Assembly (NCBI GenBank): GCA_016303065.1
Contig: JAEDMJ010000047.1
Location: forward strand, 1 to 13,539
Origin: Clostridiales bacterium
GTDB lineage: Bacteria > Bacillota > Clostridia > Oscillospirales > QAMX01
Direction: 5' to 3'
DNA: 13,539 nt
This document shows positions 1 through 5,610 of this stretch, piece after piece (positions within the stretch are counted from its first letter, which is position 1; each line of letters starts with the position of its first letter). The position numbers and the translations under genes were made by a program. Under the pieces are notes generated by a model that saw only the letters and a list, made by a program, of their open reading frames with translations, was not told the origin of the DNA and did not search any database.

Positions 1-61
<61 letters not shown>

Positions 62-67
62 AGTGTT

Positions 68-96
68 ATTATACCCTAAGAGAGGTGGTTTGTCAA
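68..96 (-). promoter_or_regulatory. consensus sigma-A promoter of the initiator tRNA
   Basis: On the minus strand a perfect -35 TTGACA (bases 96-91) is followed by a 17-base spacer and a perfect -10 TATAAT (73-68). The -10 box ends 6 bases before the mature tRNA 5' end, so transcription would start at or within a few bases of the tRNA. A fully consensus promoter suits a highly expressed stable RNA. Confidence 0.9.
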
Positions 97-210
97 CAGT
101 TTTTTTCATCATATGGGAAAAAACTTCCCGGGCGGCCGGAGAAACGAAAAAAACGGCGGCGGGGCAAATAAAAATTATTCCGGAAAACGGGGGTTTTTGC
201 CCGTATATCT

Positions 211-240
211 TTGAGAAGAATTGGAAAAAATCCCTTATGA
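211..240 (+). promoter_or_regulatory. possible weak promoter of the FAD oxidoreductase
   Basis: The rest of the gap between the tRNA promoter and the oxidoreductase (97-269) has no gene. The best promoter-like pair is TTGAGA (211-216), an 18-base spacer and TTATGA (235-240), which would start transcription close to 247 with a leader of about 20 bases. Both boxes deviate from consensus, so this is tentative. Confidence 0.3.
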
Positions 241-269
241 AGTGGAATTTATAAGGAGATCTGCAATTG

Positions 270-1748
270 ATGAAAAAGATTGTCATTGTCGGAGGGGGAG
301 TTGCGGGACTTTCCGCCGGAATATACGGCCAGCTTGCGGGGTTCGACTGTAAAATTCTCGAGCGCCATTTTCGCCCGGGAGGCAACCTTACCGGCTGGGA
401 GAGGGACGGTTTTCATATCGACAACTGCATTCACTGGCTCACCGGAACAAAAGAGGGGACAAAGCTGAGACAGAGATGGGAAGAAGTCGGCGCGCTCTAT
501 CCGGGAATCGGGCTGTGTCACACGGAGAGGCTTTACGGAAGCACGCTGGATGGAAAGTCCGTTTCAATGAGCTGTGACGTTGAACAGACGCGGGAGCAGA
601 TGCTCTCGGTTTCTCCCCGGGACGGCGCTGAGACTGAAAGCTTTATATCTGCGGTGAAAAGCTGTATGCGGGCGATGGCTCCGGGGCGGATGTCCCCGGG
701 CGAAGCCGCCTCCTACGGCGCGGCGATGGTGAAATACGGCAGAATGGACCTTTATACCCTGGCCGGAAAATTCCGCCACCCGCTTTTGAAGCGGCTTATG
801 ACGGACTATATCGGCGGGGAGTATGTGGCTGCGGCGCTCGTTTTGGCATATGCGGCCTATGCTTCGGGAAACGGAGGAATCCCGGCGGGGGGATCTTTGC
901 AGATGGCGGAAAGAATGGCCGCGCGCTTCCGCGCTTTGGGTGGAGAGCTTTCGACTTCGGCGGAAGTTTCGGGCGTTCGGTTGGAAAACACGAGGGCATC
1001 GGGGGTTCTTCTCTGTGACGGGAGCTTTGTTCCGGCGGACTATGTCGTTTGCGCCTGTGACACGGACGTCACTTTCGGAAGGCTTCTCGGAGAAAAGTAT
1101 ATGCCGCAGAGGCTGCGCCGCTGTTATGCTGACGACAAAAGGTATCCGGTGTTTTCCAGCTTTCATGCGGCTTTTGCGGCGGATGTACTTCCGCAGAAGC
1201 TTCGCCACACGGAAATTTTCGACGTTCCTCCCGTGCAGGTCGGCCGTGTAAGCGTGCGGCGAATGGCTGTGCGGGAGTATTCTCACGAGCCTTCCTTTGC
1301 GCCGGAGGGAAAGACGGTTATACAGAGCATGGTGTTTCAGCGGGCGGATGACTGCGAAAACTGGCAAAAAATGCGCACAGACGCGGCGGCATACAAAGCG
1401 GAAAAAATGCGCATAGCCGGGCAAATGATGTCCGGGCTCGAAGCGCACTGTCCGGAGCTTTGCGGAAAGCTCCGCGTTCTTGACACCTGGACTCCGGCGA
1501 CATATAACCGCTATTTCGGGGCCTACAAGGGCGCGTATATGTGTTTTGCGATGCTTCCGGGTATCAGGGGGAGAAGAGTCGGCTCCCGGATCAGGGGTCT
1601 TGAAAACGTTGTGCTGGCAAGCCAGTGGCAGCAGATGCCGGGCGGACTTCCGACGGCGCTGAACGCGGGGAGGGCTGCCGCAGACGTGATCGCCGCACTG
1701 GACAGGCCGGGAAAGCGTCTGCCGGGGCGCGTGGCCGTGCTGTCATAG
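270..1748 (+). CDS. FAD-dependent phytoene-desaturase-like oxidoreductase
   Basis: A protein of 492 aa in the CrtI/phytoene-dehydrogenase-related flavoprotein family, expected to be a cytosolic or membrane-associated NAD(P)/FAD oxidoreductase. The N-terminus carries the dinucleotide-binding fold: GGGVAG (G8, G10, G13) and the ribose-binding acid E31, then GGNLTGW at 37-43. The C-terminal end has the second FAD-contact motif of this family, PGGLPTAL followed by NAGRAAADVI. The length is typical of the family. I chose the ATG at 270; an in-frame TTG lies directly before it at 267. The AAGGAG at 253-258 is 11 bases from the ATG and 8 from the TTG, so one extra residue is possible. No carotenoid-synthesis gene lies nearby, and the substrate is unknown. 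Proteins of this type are common in anaerobic Firmicutes that make no carotenoids, so the phytoene name reflects fold, not function. Confidence 0.85.
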   Translation: MKKIVIVGGGVAGLSAGIYGQLAGFDCKILERHFRPGGNLTGWERDGFHIDNCIHWLTGTKEGTKLRQRWEEVGALYPGIGLCHTERLYGSTLDGKSVSMSCDVEQTREQMLSVSPRDGAETESFISAVKSCMRAMAPGRMSPGEAASYGAAMVKYGRMDLYTLAGKFRHPLLKRLMTDYIGGEYVAAALVLAYAAYASGNGGIPAGGSLQMAERMAARFRALGGELSTSAEVSGVRLENTRASGVLLCDGSFVPADYVVCACDTDVTFGRLLGEKYMPQRLRRCYADDKRYPVFSSFHAAFAADVLPQKLRHTEIFDVPPVQVGRVSVRRMAVREYSHEPSFAPEGKTVIQSMVFQRADDCENWQKMRTDAAAYKAEKMRIAGQMMSGLEAHCPELCGKLRVLDTWTPATYNRYFGAYKGAYMCFAMLPGIRGRRVGSRIRGLENVVLASQWQQMPGGLPTALNAGRAAADVIAALDRPGKRLPGRVAVLS

Positions 1749-1752
1749 TTTG

Positions 1753-1799
1753 AAAAATACCGTCCGGGACTTCCCCGTGAAGTCCCGGACGGTATTTTT
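1753..1799. terminator. bidirectional terminator, 20-bp perfect stem
   Basis: Bases 1753-1772 are an exact inverted repeat of 1780-1799, with a 7-base loop (1773-1779). The stem has a GC-rich core, with A5 at its left foot and T5 at its right foot; on the plus strand the T run continues to 1801. On either strand the hairpin therefore ends in a T tract. It sits 4 bases after the plus-strand oxidoreductase and 29 bases after the minus-strand dehydrogenase, so it can serve both convergent genes. Confidence 0.93.
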
Positions 1800-1828
1800 T
1801 TCGTGTGTCAAAATCTGCCGGATGGGTT

Positions 1829-2872
1829 TTACCACTCGACCGCTTCGCCGCGCTCGACGGATTCAAAGGCGGTCATGATGATCCGCAGAATGCAGCGCAT
1901 CTGGTCGTGTGTGACCATCTGCTCTTCAAGGCCGTCGATGGCGCGGACAAAATTCCTGTAATAATCGTGGACGTCGGAGACGGGCCGCTCGACGTCGTAC
2001 TCGTCGACGGTTATGCTGTCGCGGGGAGCCATGGTTTTGGTGAGGCCGCTGGCATTGACGACCGGAAGGACGTCGGATTCATGCCATGCCTTGCACTTTA
2101 CAACGTGCGCCGGAACTCTCCAGTCGGTGATGATGGCGGAACCGTTGACGGCGCGCATATAGAATCTCGGCATGGAGATGAAATTGTATGTTCCGACCTC
2201 CAGGTAGGCGCGCTTGCCGGACTTGTATTCGATCCAGAGCTGGAACCCGTCGTCAACTTCCTTGTTGGTGATGTGGTCGAAAGTGCATCTGACGGACTTT
2301 ACGTCGTAGCCGAGGATCATGCAGGCCTGGTCGATGATGTGGATGCCCCAGTCGTAGAGCATTCCGCCGCCGTATTTTTTAATGCCGCGCCAGTCGGAGG
2401 GAATGCCGCGGCTGCCGTGAATGCGGGATTCGATATTAATGACTTCGCCGATTTCGCCGCTGTCGTGAATCTTTTTCATGGCGAGAGCGTCGACGTCGAA
2501 GCGTCTGTTCTGATGAACGGAGAAAATTTTCCCGGCTTTGTTGGCTGCGGCGATCATTCTCTCGAGGCTTTCAAGCGAAAGCGTGACCGGTTTTTCAGAG
2601 ATGACGTTTTTGCCGGCCTGGAGAGCCGCGACGGCGATTTCTTCGTGTACATCGTTGGGCGTGGCGATCGTGACTATTTCAATTTCGGGGTCGGAGAGGA
2701 GCTCTTCGCGTGTGGAATAAACTTTTATTCCGCGGGAGGCGGCGAGGTTTCTCTTCGCTTCGTCAATATCGTAGATTCCGGCGAGAGTGCAGACGTCACT
2801 TTCCATAAGATGCTTGCAGTGGAAGCCGGCGCCCATTCCGCCGTAGCCTATGACAGCAGCTTTCTTTTTCAT
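1829..2872 (-). CDS. Gfo/Idh/MocA-family oxidoreductase
   Basis: A protein of 347 aa, a cytosolic NAD(P)-dependent dehydrogenase of the Gfo/Idh/MocA family, which mostly acts on sugars, inositols and their derivatives. The N-terminal Rossmann motif is GYGGMG (residues 9-14). The family EKP motif follows at 93-95; its Lys takes part in catalysis. The C-terminal alpha/beta domain has the GGGMLYDWGIHIID segment at 168-181, with Asp174 and His178 at the usual active-site positions. I start at the ATG at 2872 because a GGAG lies 7 bases upstream of it. The reading frame is open upstream to an ATG at 2905, but that one has no ribosome site. The gene stands alone with its own promoter and terminator, and the substrate cannot be read from the context. 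Confidence 0.9.
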   Translation of the reverse strand: MKKKAAVIGYGGMGAGFHCKHLMESDVCTLAGIYDIDEAKRNLAASRGIKVYSTREELLSDPEIEIVTIATPNDVHEEIAVAALQAGKNVISEKPVTLSLESLERMIAAANKAGKIFSVHQNRRFDVDALAMKKIHDSGEIGEVINIESRIHGSRGIPSDWRGIKKYGGGMLYDWGIHIIDQACMILGYDVKSVRCTFDHITNKEVDDGFQLWIEYKSGKRAYLEVGTYNFISMPRFYMRAVNGSAIITDWRVPAHVVKCKAWHESDVLPVVNASGLTKTMAPRDSITVDEYDVERPVSDVHDYYRNFVRAIDGLEEQMVTHDQMRCILRIIMTAFESVERGEAVEW

Positions 2873-2983
2873 AGTTAGTCTCCGTTTCTGTTTCTTTTTG
2901 TTCATCAGTGTGATTTAAGCGGGCCCGAAGACGGGCGTTTTGGGGACCGTCCCCGTCCGGTGGGGTTCGGGACAAATCTTCTA
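2873..2983 (-). promoter_or_regulatory. GC-rich structured leader of the Gfo/Idh/MocA gene
   Basis: The predicted transcript has a leader of about 110 bases before the ATG. It contains a perfect palindrome at 2943-2955 (GGGGAC, one base, GTCCCC) and a second small hairpin at about 2924-2937 (GCCCG, tetraloop TCTT, CGGGC, read on the minus strand). Neither is followed by a T tract, so they are not plain terminators. No known riboswitch class was recognised. The structures may only affect RNA stability or translation. Confidence 0.35.
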
Positions 2984-2989
2984 TCCTTA

Positions 2990-3017
2990 ATTATAGCTGA
3001 ATTTGACGGAGTGTCAA
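2990..3017 (-). promoter_or_regulatory. sigma-A promoter of the Gfo/Idh/MocA gene
   Basis: On the minus strand, -35 TTGACA (3017-3012), a 16-base spacer and -10 TATAAT (2995-2990). Both boxes match consensus exactly. The start point would be near 2983, giving a leader of about 110 bases. Bases 3018-3188, between this promoter and the transporter promoter, hold no gene that I can support. Confidence 0.85.
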
Positions 3018-3133
3018 GTGAATTCGACAGATTTTTTATTGCCCTGGGGAAGGAGTGTAAACCTGCGGGTGCGGGAGGGAGAAAGCCGGGTTTGCAAAAG
3101 CTTTGGCGTTTTATTATCAACCATTAATTTCGG

Positions 3134-3143
3134 GACATATGTC
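3134..3143. promoter_or_regulatory. 10-bp palindrome GACATATGTC in divergent intergenic region
   Basis: A perfect dyad lying between the two divergent promoters, about 45 bases upstream of the transporter -35 box. It could be a binding site for a regulator of either neighbour, but it occurs once and a 10-bp palindrome can arise by chance. Confidence 0.2.
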
Positions 3144-3188
3144 GGGATAATGAAAAAAAGCAAGGCCCGGCCCGATAAAAACGGGATA

Positions 3189-3217
3189 TTGCAAAATCCT
3201 CCGGAAAGGGGTATAAT
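3189..3217 (+). promoter_or_regulatory. sigma-A promoter of the EamA transporter
   Basis: -35 TTGCAA (3189-3194), a 17-base spacer and a perfect -10 TATAAT (3212-3217). Transcription would start near 3224, leaving a leader of about 40 bases before the ATG at 3263. Confidence 0.85.
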
Positions 3218-3262
3218 TGTCCGGCGAAAATTCATCAGCACATAAATCCCAAGGAGAAGAAA

Positions 3263-4195
3263 ATGTACGACAGGATAAGAAAAACTGCTTTCCCCATTTT
3301 GGCGGCGATGATCTGGGGCGCGGCGTTCGTTGCACAGAAAAACAACACGACCGGAGCGCTCACTTTCAATATGTCCCGTTCGGTGATCGCCTTTCTGTTT
3401 CTGCTGCCGGTGATACTGATTTTTACAAAGGGCGATATCCGGCACATTCTCGGCGAAAGGACGAAAAAAGAGACGCGAACTCTCTGGATCGGAGGGGTAT
3501 GCTGCGGACTGGCTCTGAGCGCGGCGACTTTCCTTCAGCAGATCGGTCTTGACAGCGGAACGGAGGCGGGAAAGGCAAGTTTTCTGACCGCAATGTATAT
3601 CGTTATTGTCCCGGTGTTCGGACTTGTTCTGGGGAAAAAGGCGCCGGTCAACGTCTGGATAAGCGTTGCGATTGCCGTGGCCGGACTGTATCTCCTCTGC
3701 GTCAAAGGAAAATTTGAGGTGCGCCCTTCGGACGTTTATGTGGCGGCGTGTTCGCTTTTGTTCTCGGTACATATACTTCTGATCGACCATTTTTCTGCCA
3801 GATGCAGCGGTCTGAAGCTCTCCTGCATCCAGTTTCTGACCTCGGCCGTGGTTTCCGGGATCGGAGCGCTGGCTTTTGAAGAGCCCTCGTGGAGCGGGAT
3901 CGCTCCGAACCTCGGCGCGATCCTCTATCTCGGGGTTTTTTCTTCCGGCGTGGCATACACCCTGCAGATAATCGCCCAAAGGGATGCGAATCCGACGGTC
4001 ATGACCCTGCTTTTGTCGATGGAGAGCGTTTTCGGCGTGGTTTCCGGGGCGATATTCCTTCATGAGGTCATGTCGGTGAAAGAATATATCGGATGCGTGC
4101 TGATGCTCGCCGCCGTGATACTGGCACAGCTTCCCGTGAAAAAAATGCTTGAGAGGAGACGCTCGGGCAAAAAGAAAGACAGCAGCTCTATATGA
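3263..4195 (+). CDS. EamA/DMT-family transporter
   Basis: An integral membrane protein of 310 aa from the drug/metabolite transporter superfamily. About ten hydrophobic segments form two EamA repeats, roughly residues 10-140 and 153-290. The first has the WGAAFVAQK motif near its N-terminus, and the second ends in the ESVFGVVSGAIFLHE type motif typical of the last EamA helices. The C-terminus is a short basic tail ending in KKKDSSSI. The start has AAGGAG at 3251-3256, 6 bases before the ATG. Members move small organic solutes such as amino acids, nucleosides or drugs; the substrate here is unknown. The gene is monocistronic, and its end overlaps the convergent HD-domain gene by 8 bases. Confidence 0.9.
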   Translation: MYDRIRKTAFPILAAMIWGAAFVAQKNNTTGALTFNMSRSVIAFLFLLPVILIFTKGDIRHILGERTKKETRTLWIGGVCCGLALSAATFLQQIGLDSGTEAGKASFLTAMYIVIVPVFGLVLGKKAPVNVWISVAIAVAGLYLLCVKGKFEVRPSDVYVAACSLLFSVHILLIDHFSARCSGLKLSCIQFLTSAVVSGIGALAFEEPSWSGIAPNLGAILYLGVFSSGVAYTLQIIAQRDANPTVMTLLLSMESVFGVVSGAIFLHEVMSVKEYIGCVLMLAAVILAQLPVKKMLERRRSGKKKDSSSI

Positions 4196-4203
4196 GCTGC
4201 TGT
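4179..4203. terminator. hairpin over two convergent stop codons
   Basis: Bases 4179-4188 form an exact 10-bp inverted repeat with 4194-4203 around a TATAT loop. The stem encodes the last residues of the transporter and includes both stop codons (plus-strand TGA 4193-4195; minus-strand TAA 4190-4188). On the minus strand it is followed by a T-rich stretch (CTTTCTTTTT), so it should work as terminator of the HD-domain gene. On the plus strand the following bases (TCGTTTATC) are a poorer U tract. Confidence 0.6.
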
Positions 4204-4847
4204 TCGTTTATCATGAGCTTGAACTGGAGTCCGAGCTTTTCCGCCGCTTTCCGGCACATTATCATGCGATTCAAGAATATTTCAAAATAGTCCATGACCG
4301 ACCCGAAACGCGTGTCAACGGAGAGCTTGAGCTTTATAAGCGTGTGCGCTTCGTTGATCTTCAGCTCGGATTTCGTGACGGAATAGTTGACGCGGTCGTG
4401 GATGTCGAAATTGGTCGTGTCGGTGTTGCGGACACGGCTCCGGCGGACGTCGGATTTGTCGGCAAGGATCAGCGCGGCGGAAACCGCATTTACGGGGACC
4501 CCGGTTCCCTCGTCGTGGTTTCCGATGGCCGTGGTGATGACGGCGATCTCTTCCGGGTCAAAGTTCATGTTGTCGAGTAACCTGAAAGCCATGACGGCTC
4601 CGCTCTGGCTGTGGTCGACACGGTTGACGAGGTTTCCGATGTCGTGGAGATATCCGGCAATCATAGCGAGCTCAGCCGTCCGGTCGGGAAAGTCAAGCGT
4701 GCGGAGAATGTACCCTGCCATCTCCGAAACCCGGGTCACATGGGCGAAGCTGTGCTCGGTATAGCCGAGCGCGACAAGGGATTCGTCGGCCTGGGAGATG
4801 TATGTACGTATCGCGCGGTCGTTTTTGATCTGTTCGTAAGTGGTCAT
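4188..4847 (-). CDS. HD-domain metal-dependent phosphohydrolase
   Basis: A soluble protein of 219 aa from the HD superfamily. The metal ligands of the fold are in order: H36 (in FAHVTRV), the H68-D69 doublet in YLHDIGN, H79 in DHS, H111 in NHDEG and D130 in LADKSD. The N-terminal two thirds are the HD domain; the last 80 residues match nothing I recognise. HD proteins hydrolyse phosphoesters, often of nucleotides or cyclic nucleotides, but this branch has no assigned substrate. An AGGAAA lies about 8 bases before the ATG. The gene stands alone on the minus strand, divergent from marR and convergent with the transporter. Confidence 0.85.
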   Translation of the reverse strand: MTTYEQIKNDRAIRTYISQADESLVALGYTEHSFAHVTRVSEMAGYILRTLDFPDRTAELAMIAGYLHDIGNLVNRVDHSQSGAVMAFRLLDNMNFDPEEIAVITTAIGNHDEGTGVPVNAVSAALILADKSDVRRSRVRNTDTTNFDIHDRVNYSVTKSELKINEAHTLIKLKLSVDTRFGSVMDYFEIFLNRMIMCRKAAEKLGLQFKLMINEQQLI

Positions 4848-4882
4848 TGTTCTTTTCCTGTTTTCTTTTTTTACAATAATAT

Positions 4883-4888
4883 ATTATA
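4883..4888 (-). promoter_or_regulatory. -10 box of the HD-domain gene
   Basis: A perfect TATAAT on the minus strand would start transcription near 4876, about 28 bases before the ATG. No good -35 box is visible at 16-18 bases; the region is AT-rich (GCTGTA is the best candidate at 17). Confidence 0.55.
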
Positions 4889-5017
4889 CCTTTATTGTGA
4901 AATAATACAGCATGAAAAGGTTAAATCGGTGTAAAAATAAAAACGGAGGAGAATCCTTCCCGGTTTCAGAGACATTCACAAAATGTTCACTGTGCGCTCT
5001 CAAACGGGACACATGGC

Positions 5018-5028
5018 TGATATATAAT
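5018..5028 (+). promoter_or_regulatory. extended -10 promoter of marR
   Basis: TATAAT lies at 5023-5028, overlapped by an alternative extended form, TG at 5018-5019 with TATATA at 5021-5026. The -35 region at the proper distance (TCAAAC, 5000-5005) is poor. Transcription would start around 5034-5036, immediately before the palindrome at 5041. Confidence 0.6.
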
Positions 5029-5037
5029 ACAAAAGAA

Positions 5038-5051
5038 ATCTAACCGGGTTA
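5038..5051. promoter_or_regulatory. putative MarR operator 1 (autoregulatory)
   Basis: ATCTAACCGGGTTA contains the perfect 5+1+5 palindrome TAACC-G-GGTTA. It begins a few bases after the predicted marR start point, where a bound dimer would block transcription. The same 14-base motif with two changes recurs at 5568-5581 before the ABC genes. Placement and repetition point to binding by the adjacent MarR-family protein, but this is inferred. Confidence 0.7.
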
Positions 5052-5088
5052 TGTTTTTTGTCCCGGAAAGAATCGGAGCGGTAGAAAA

Positions 5089-5523
5089 ATGGCGGATACC
5101 CGGCAGGTGGAAGAGGTTCTTGCACAGTTTGACAGGCTTCATCCCGAAAAGTTGTTCGGAGAGATAAACAAGAGAAACGCCGGATGCGGCGCGCTGATAA
5201 AATTTCTGGAAGAATCGAAAAACTCTGTGACCGCCGGAGACATCAGCCGCTTTATGAACGTCAGCACGGCGAGAGTCGCCGTGCTTCTCAAAAAGCTGGA
5301 GGCAAAAGGGCTTATCGTAAAGGAGACGGATCTGTCCGATGCGAGGGTGACGGCGGTGAGGCTTTCCTCGGAAGGCCGGGCGGCGGCGGAGAAAATGCGC
5401 GATGCGCTTTATTCCCAGGTCGGACTTCTGATCGACCGGATCGGAATGGAGCGTTTGAGCGATTTTGCCAAAACGCTTGGCGAAATACAGAAGATAGTCA
5501 AAAGGCCGGATATCGACCTTTGA
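5089..5523 (+). CDS. MarR-family transcriptional regulator
   Basis: A protein of 144 aa, the normal size for the family. The winged helix-turn-helix spans about residues 46-95: DISRFMNVSTARVAVLLKKLEAKG is the HTH, and the wing carries the signature DLSDAR (81-86) followed by VRLSSEG. Helices at both ends would form the dimer interface, where MarR proteins also bind their ligand. Its likely role is repression of itself and of the two downstream ABC exporter genes, released by a small-molecule effector that cannot be named from sequence. A GGAG lies 10 bases before the ATG. The gene ends 87 bases before the first ABC gene, with a hairpin and a second operator-like site between. Confidence 0.9.
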   Translation: MADTRQVEEVLAQFDRLHPEKLFGEINKRNAGCGALIKFLEESKNSVTAGDISRFMNVSTARVAVLLKKLEAKGLIVKETDLSDARVTAVRLSSEGRAAAEKMRDALYSQVGLLIDRIGMERLSDFAKTLGEIQKIVKRPDIDL

Positions 5524-5532
5524 AGTCAGGGG

Positions 5533-5554
5533 TTCAGCGGATTCTTCCGCTGAA
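5533..5554 (+). terminator. hairpin after marR, possible partial terminator
   Basis: TTCAGCGGA (5533-5541) pairs exactly with TCCGCTGAA (5546-5554) around a 4-base loop, 10 bases after the marR stop. It is followed by only a few T residues (TCTTTA), so it may be a weak terminator that lowers readthrough into the ABC genes, or an mRNA-stability element. Confidence 0.45.
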
Positions 5555-5567
5555 TCTTTACAGATAT

Positions 5568-5582
5568 ATCTAACTGAGTTAG
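5568..5582. promoter_or_regulatory. putative MarR operator 2, before the ABC exporter genes
   Basis: ATCTAACTGAGTTAG contains the perfect 6+1+6 palindrome CTAACT-G-AGTTAG. It shares 12 of 14 bases with the site at 5038-5051. It ends 28 bases before the first ABC start codon. A TTTACA at 5557-5562 could be a -35 box of an internal promoter overlapping this site, but no convincing -10 box follows. Confidence 0.7.
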
Positions 5583-5610
5583 TGAAAAAAGAAAGGAACA
5601 GTTTTTAGAA

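Noticed and set aside
564..1448. Minus-strand open frame opposite the FAD oxidoreductase
   Set aside because: Arg/His-rich shadow of a gene with both FAD motifs; no start signals.
1805..2878. Long plus-strand open frame (357 codons) opposite the Gfo/Idh/MocA gene
   Set aside because: It mirrors nearly the whole length of a gene with clear family motifs, its translation shows no domain, and it starts inside the far side of the terminator without a ribosome site. Antisense frames stay open here because of GC-rich codon use.
2943..2955. GGGGACCGTCCCC palindrome and its near copy at 10668 as a mobile or REP-type repeat
   Set aside because: Only two short, imperfectly matching copies, without flanking duplications or longer shared sequence. 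Best treated as unrelated hairpins.
3014..4063. Minus-strand open frame of 349 codons opposite the EamA transporter
   Set aside because: Low-complexity charged product opposite a well-supported membrane protein. It also runs through two promoters and an intergenic region.
4975..4990. Direct repeat TTCAC-N6-TTCAC upstream of marR as an activator site
   Set aside because: A five-base direct repeat in an AT-rich upstream region is expected by chance, and the spacing does not match a regulator that I can name with confidence.
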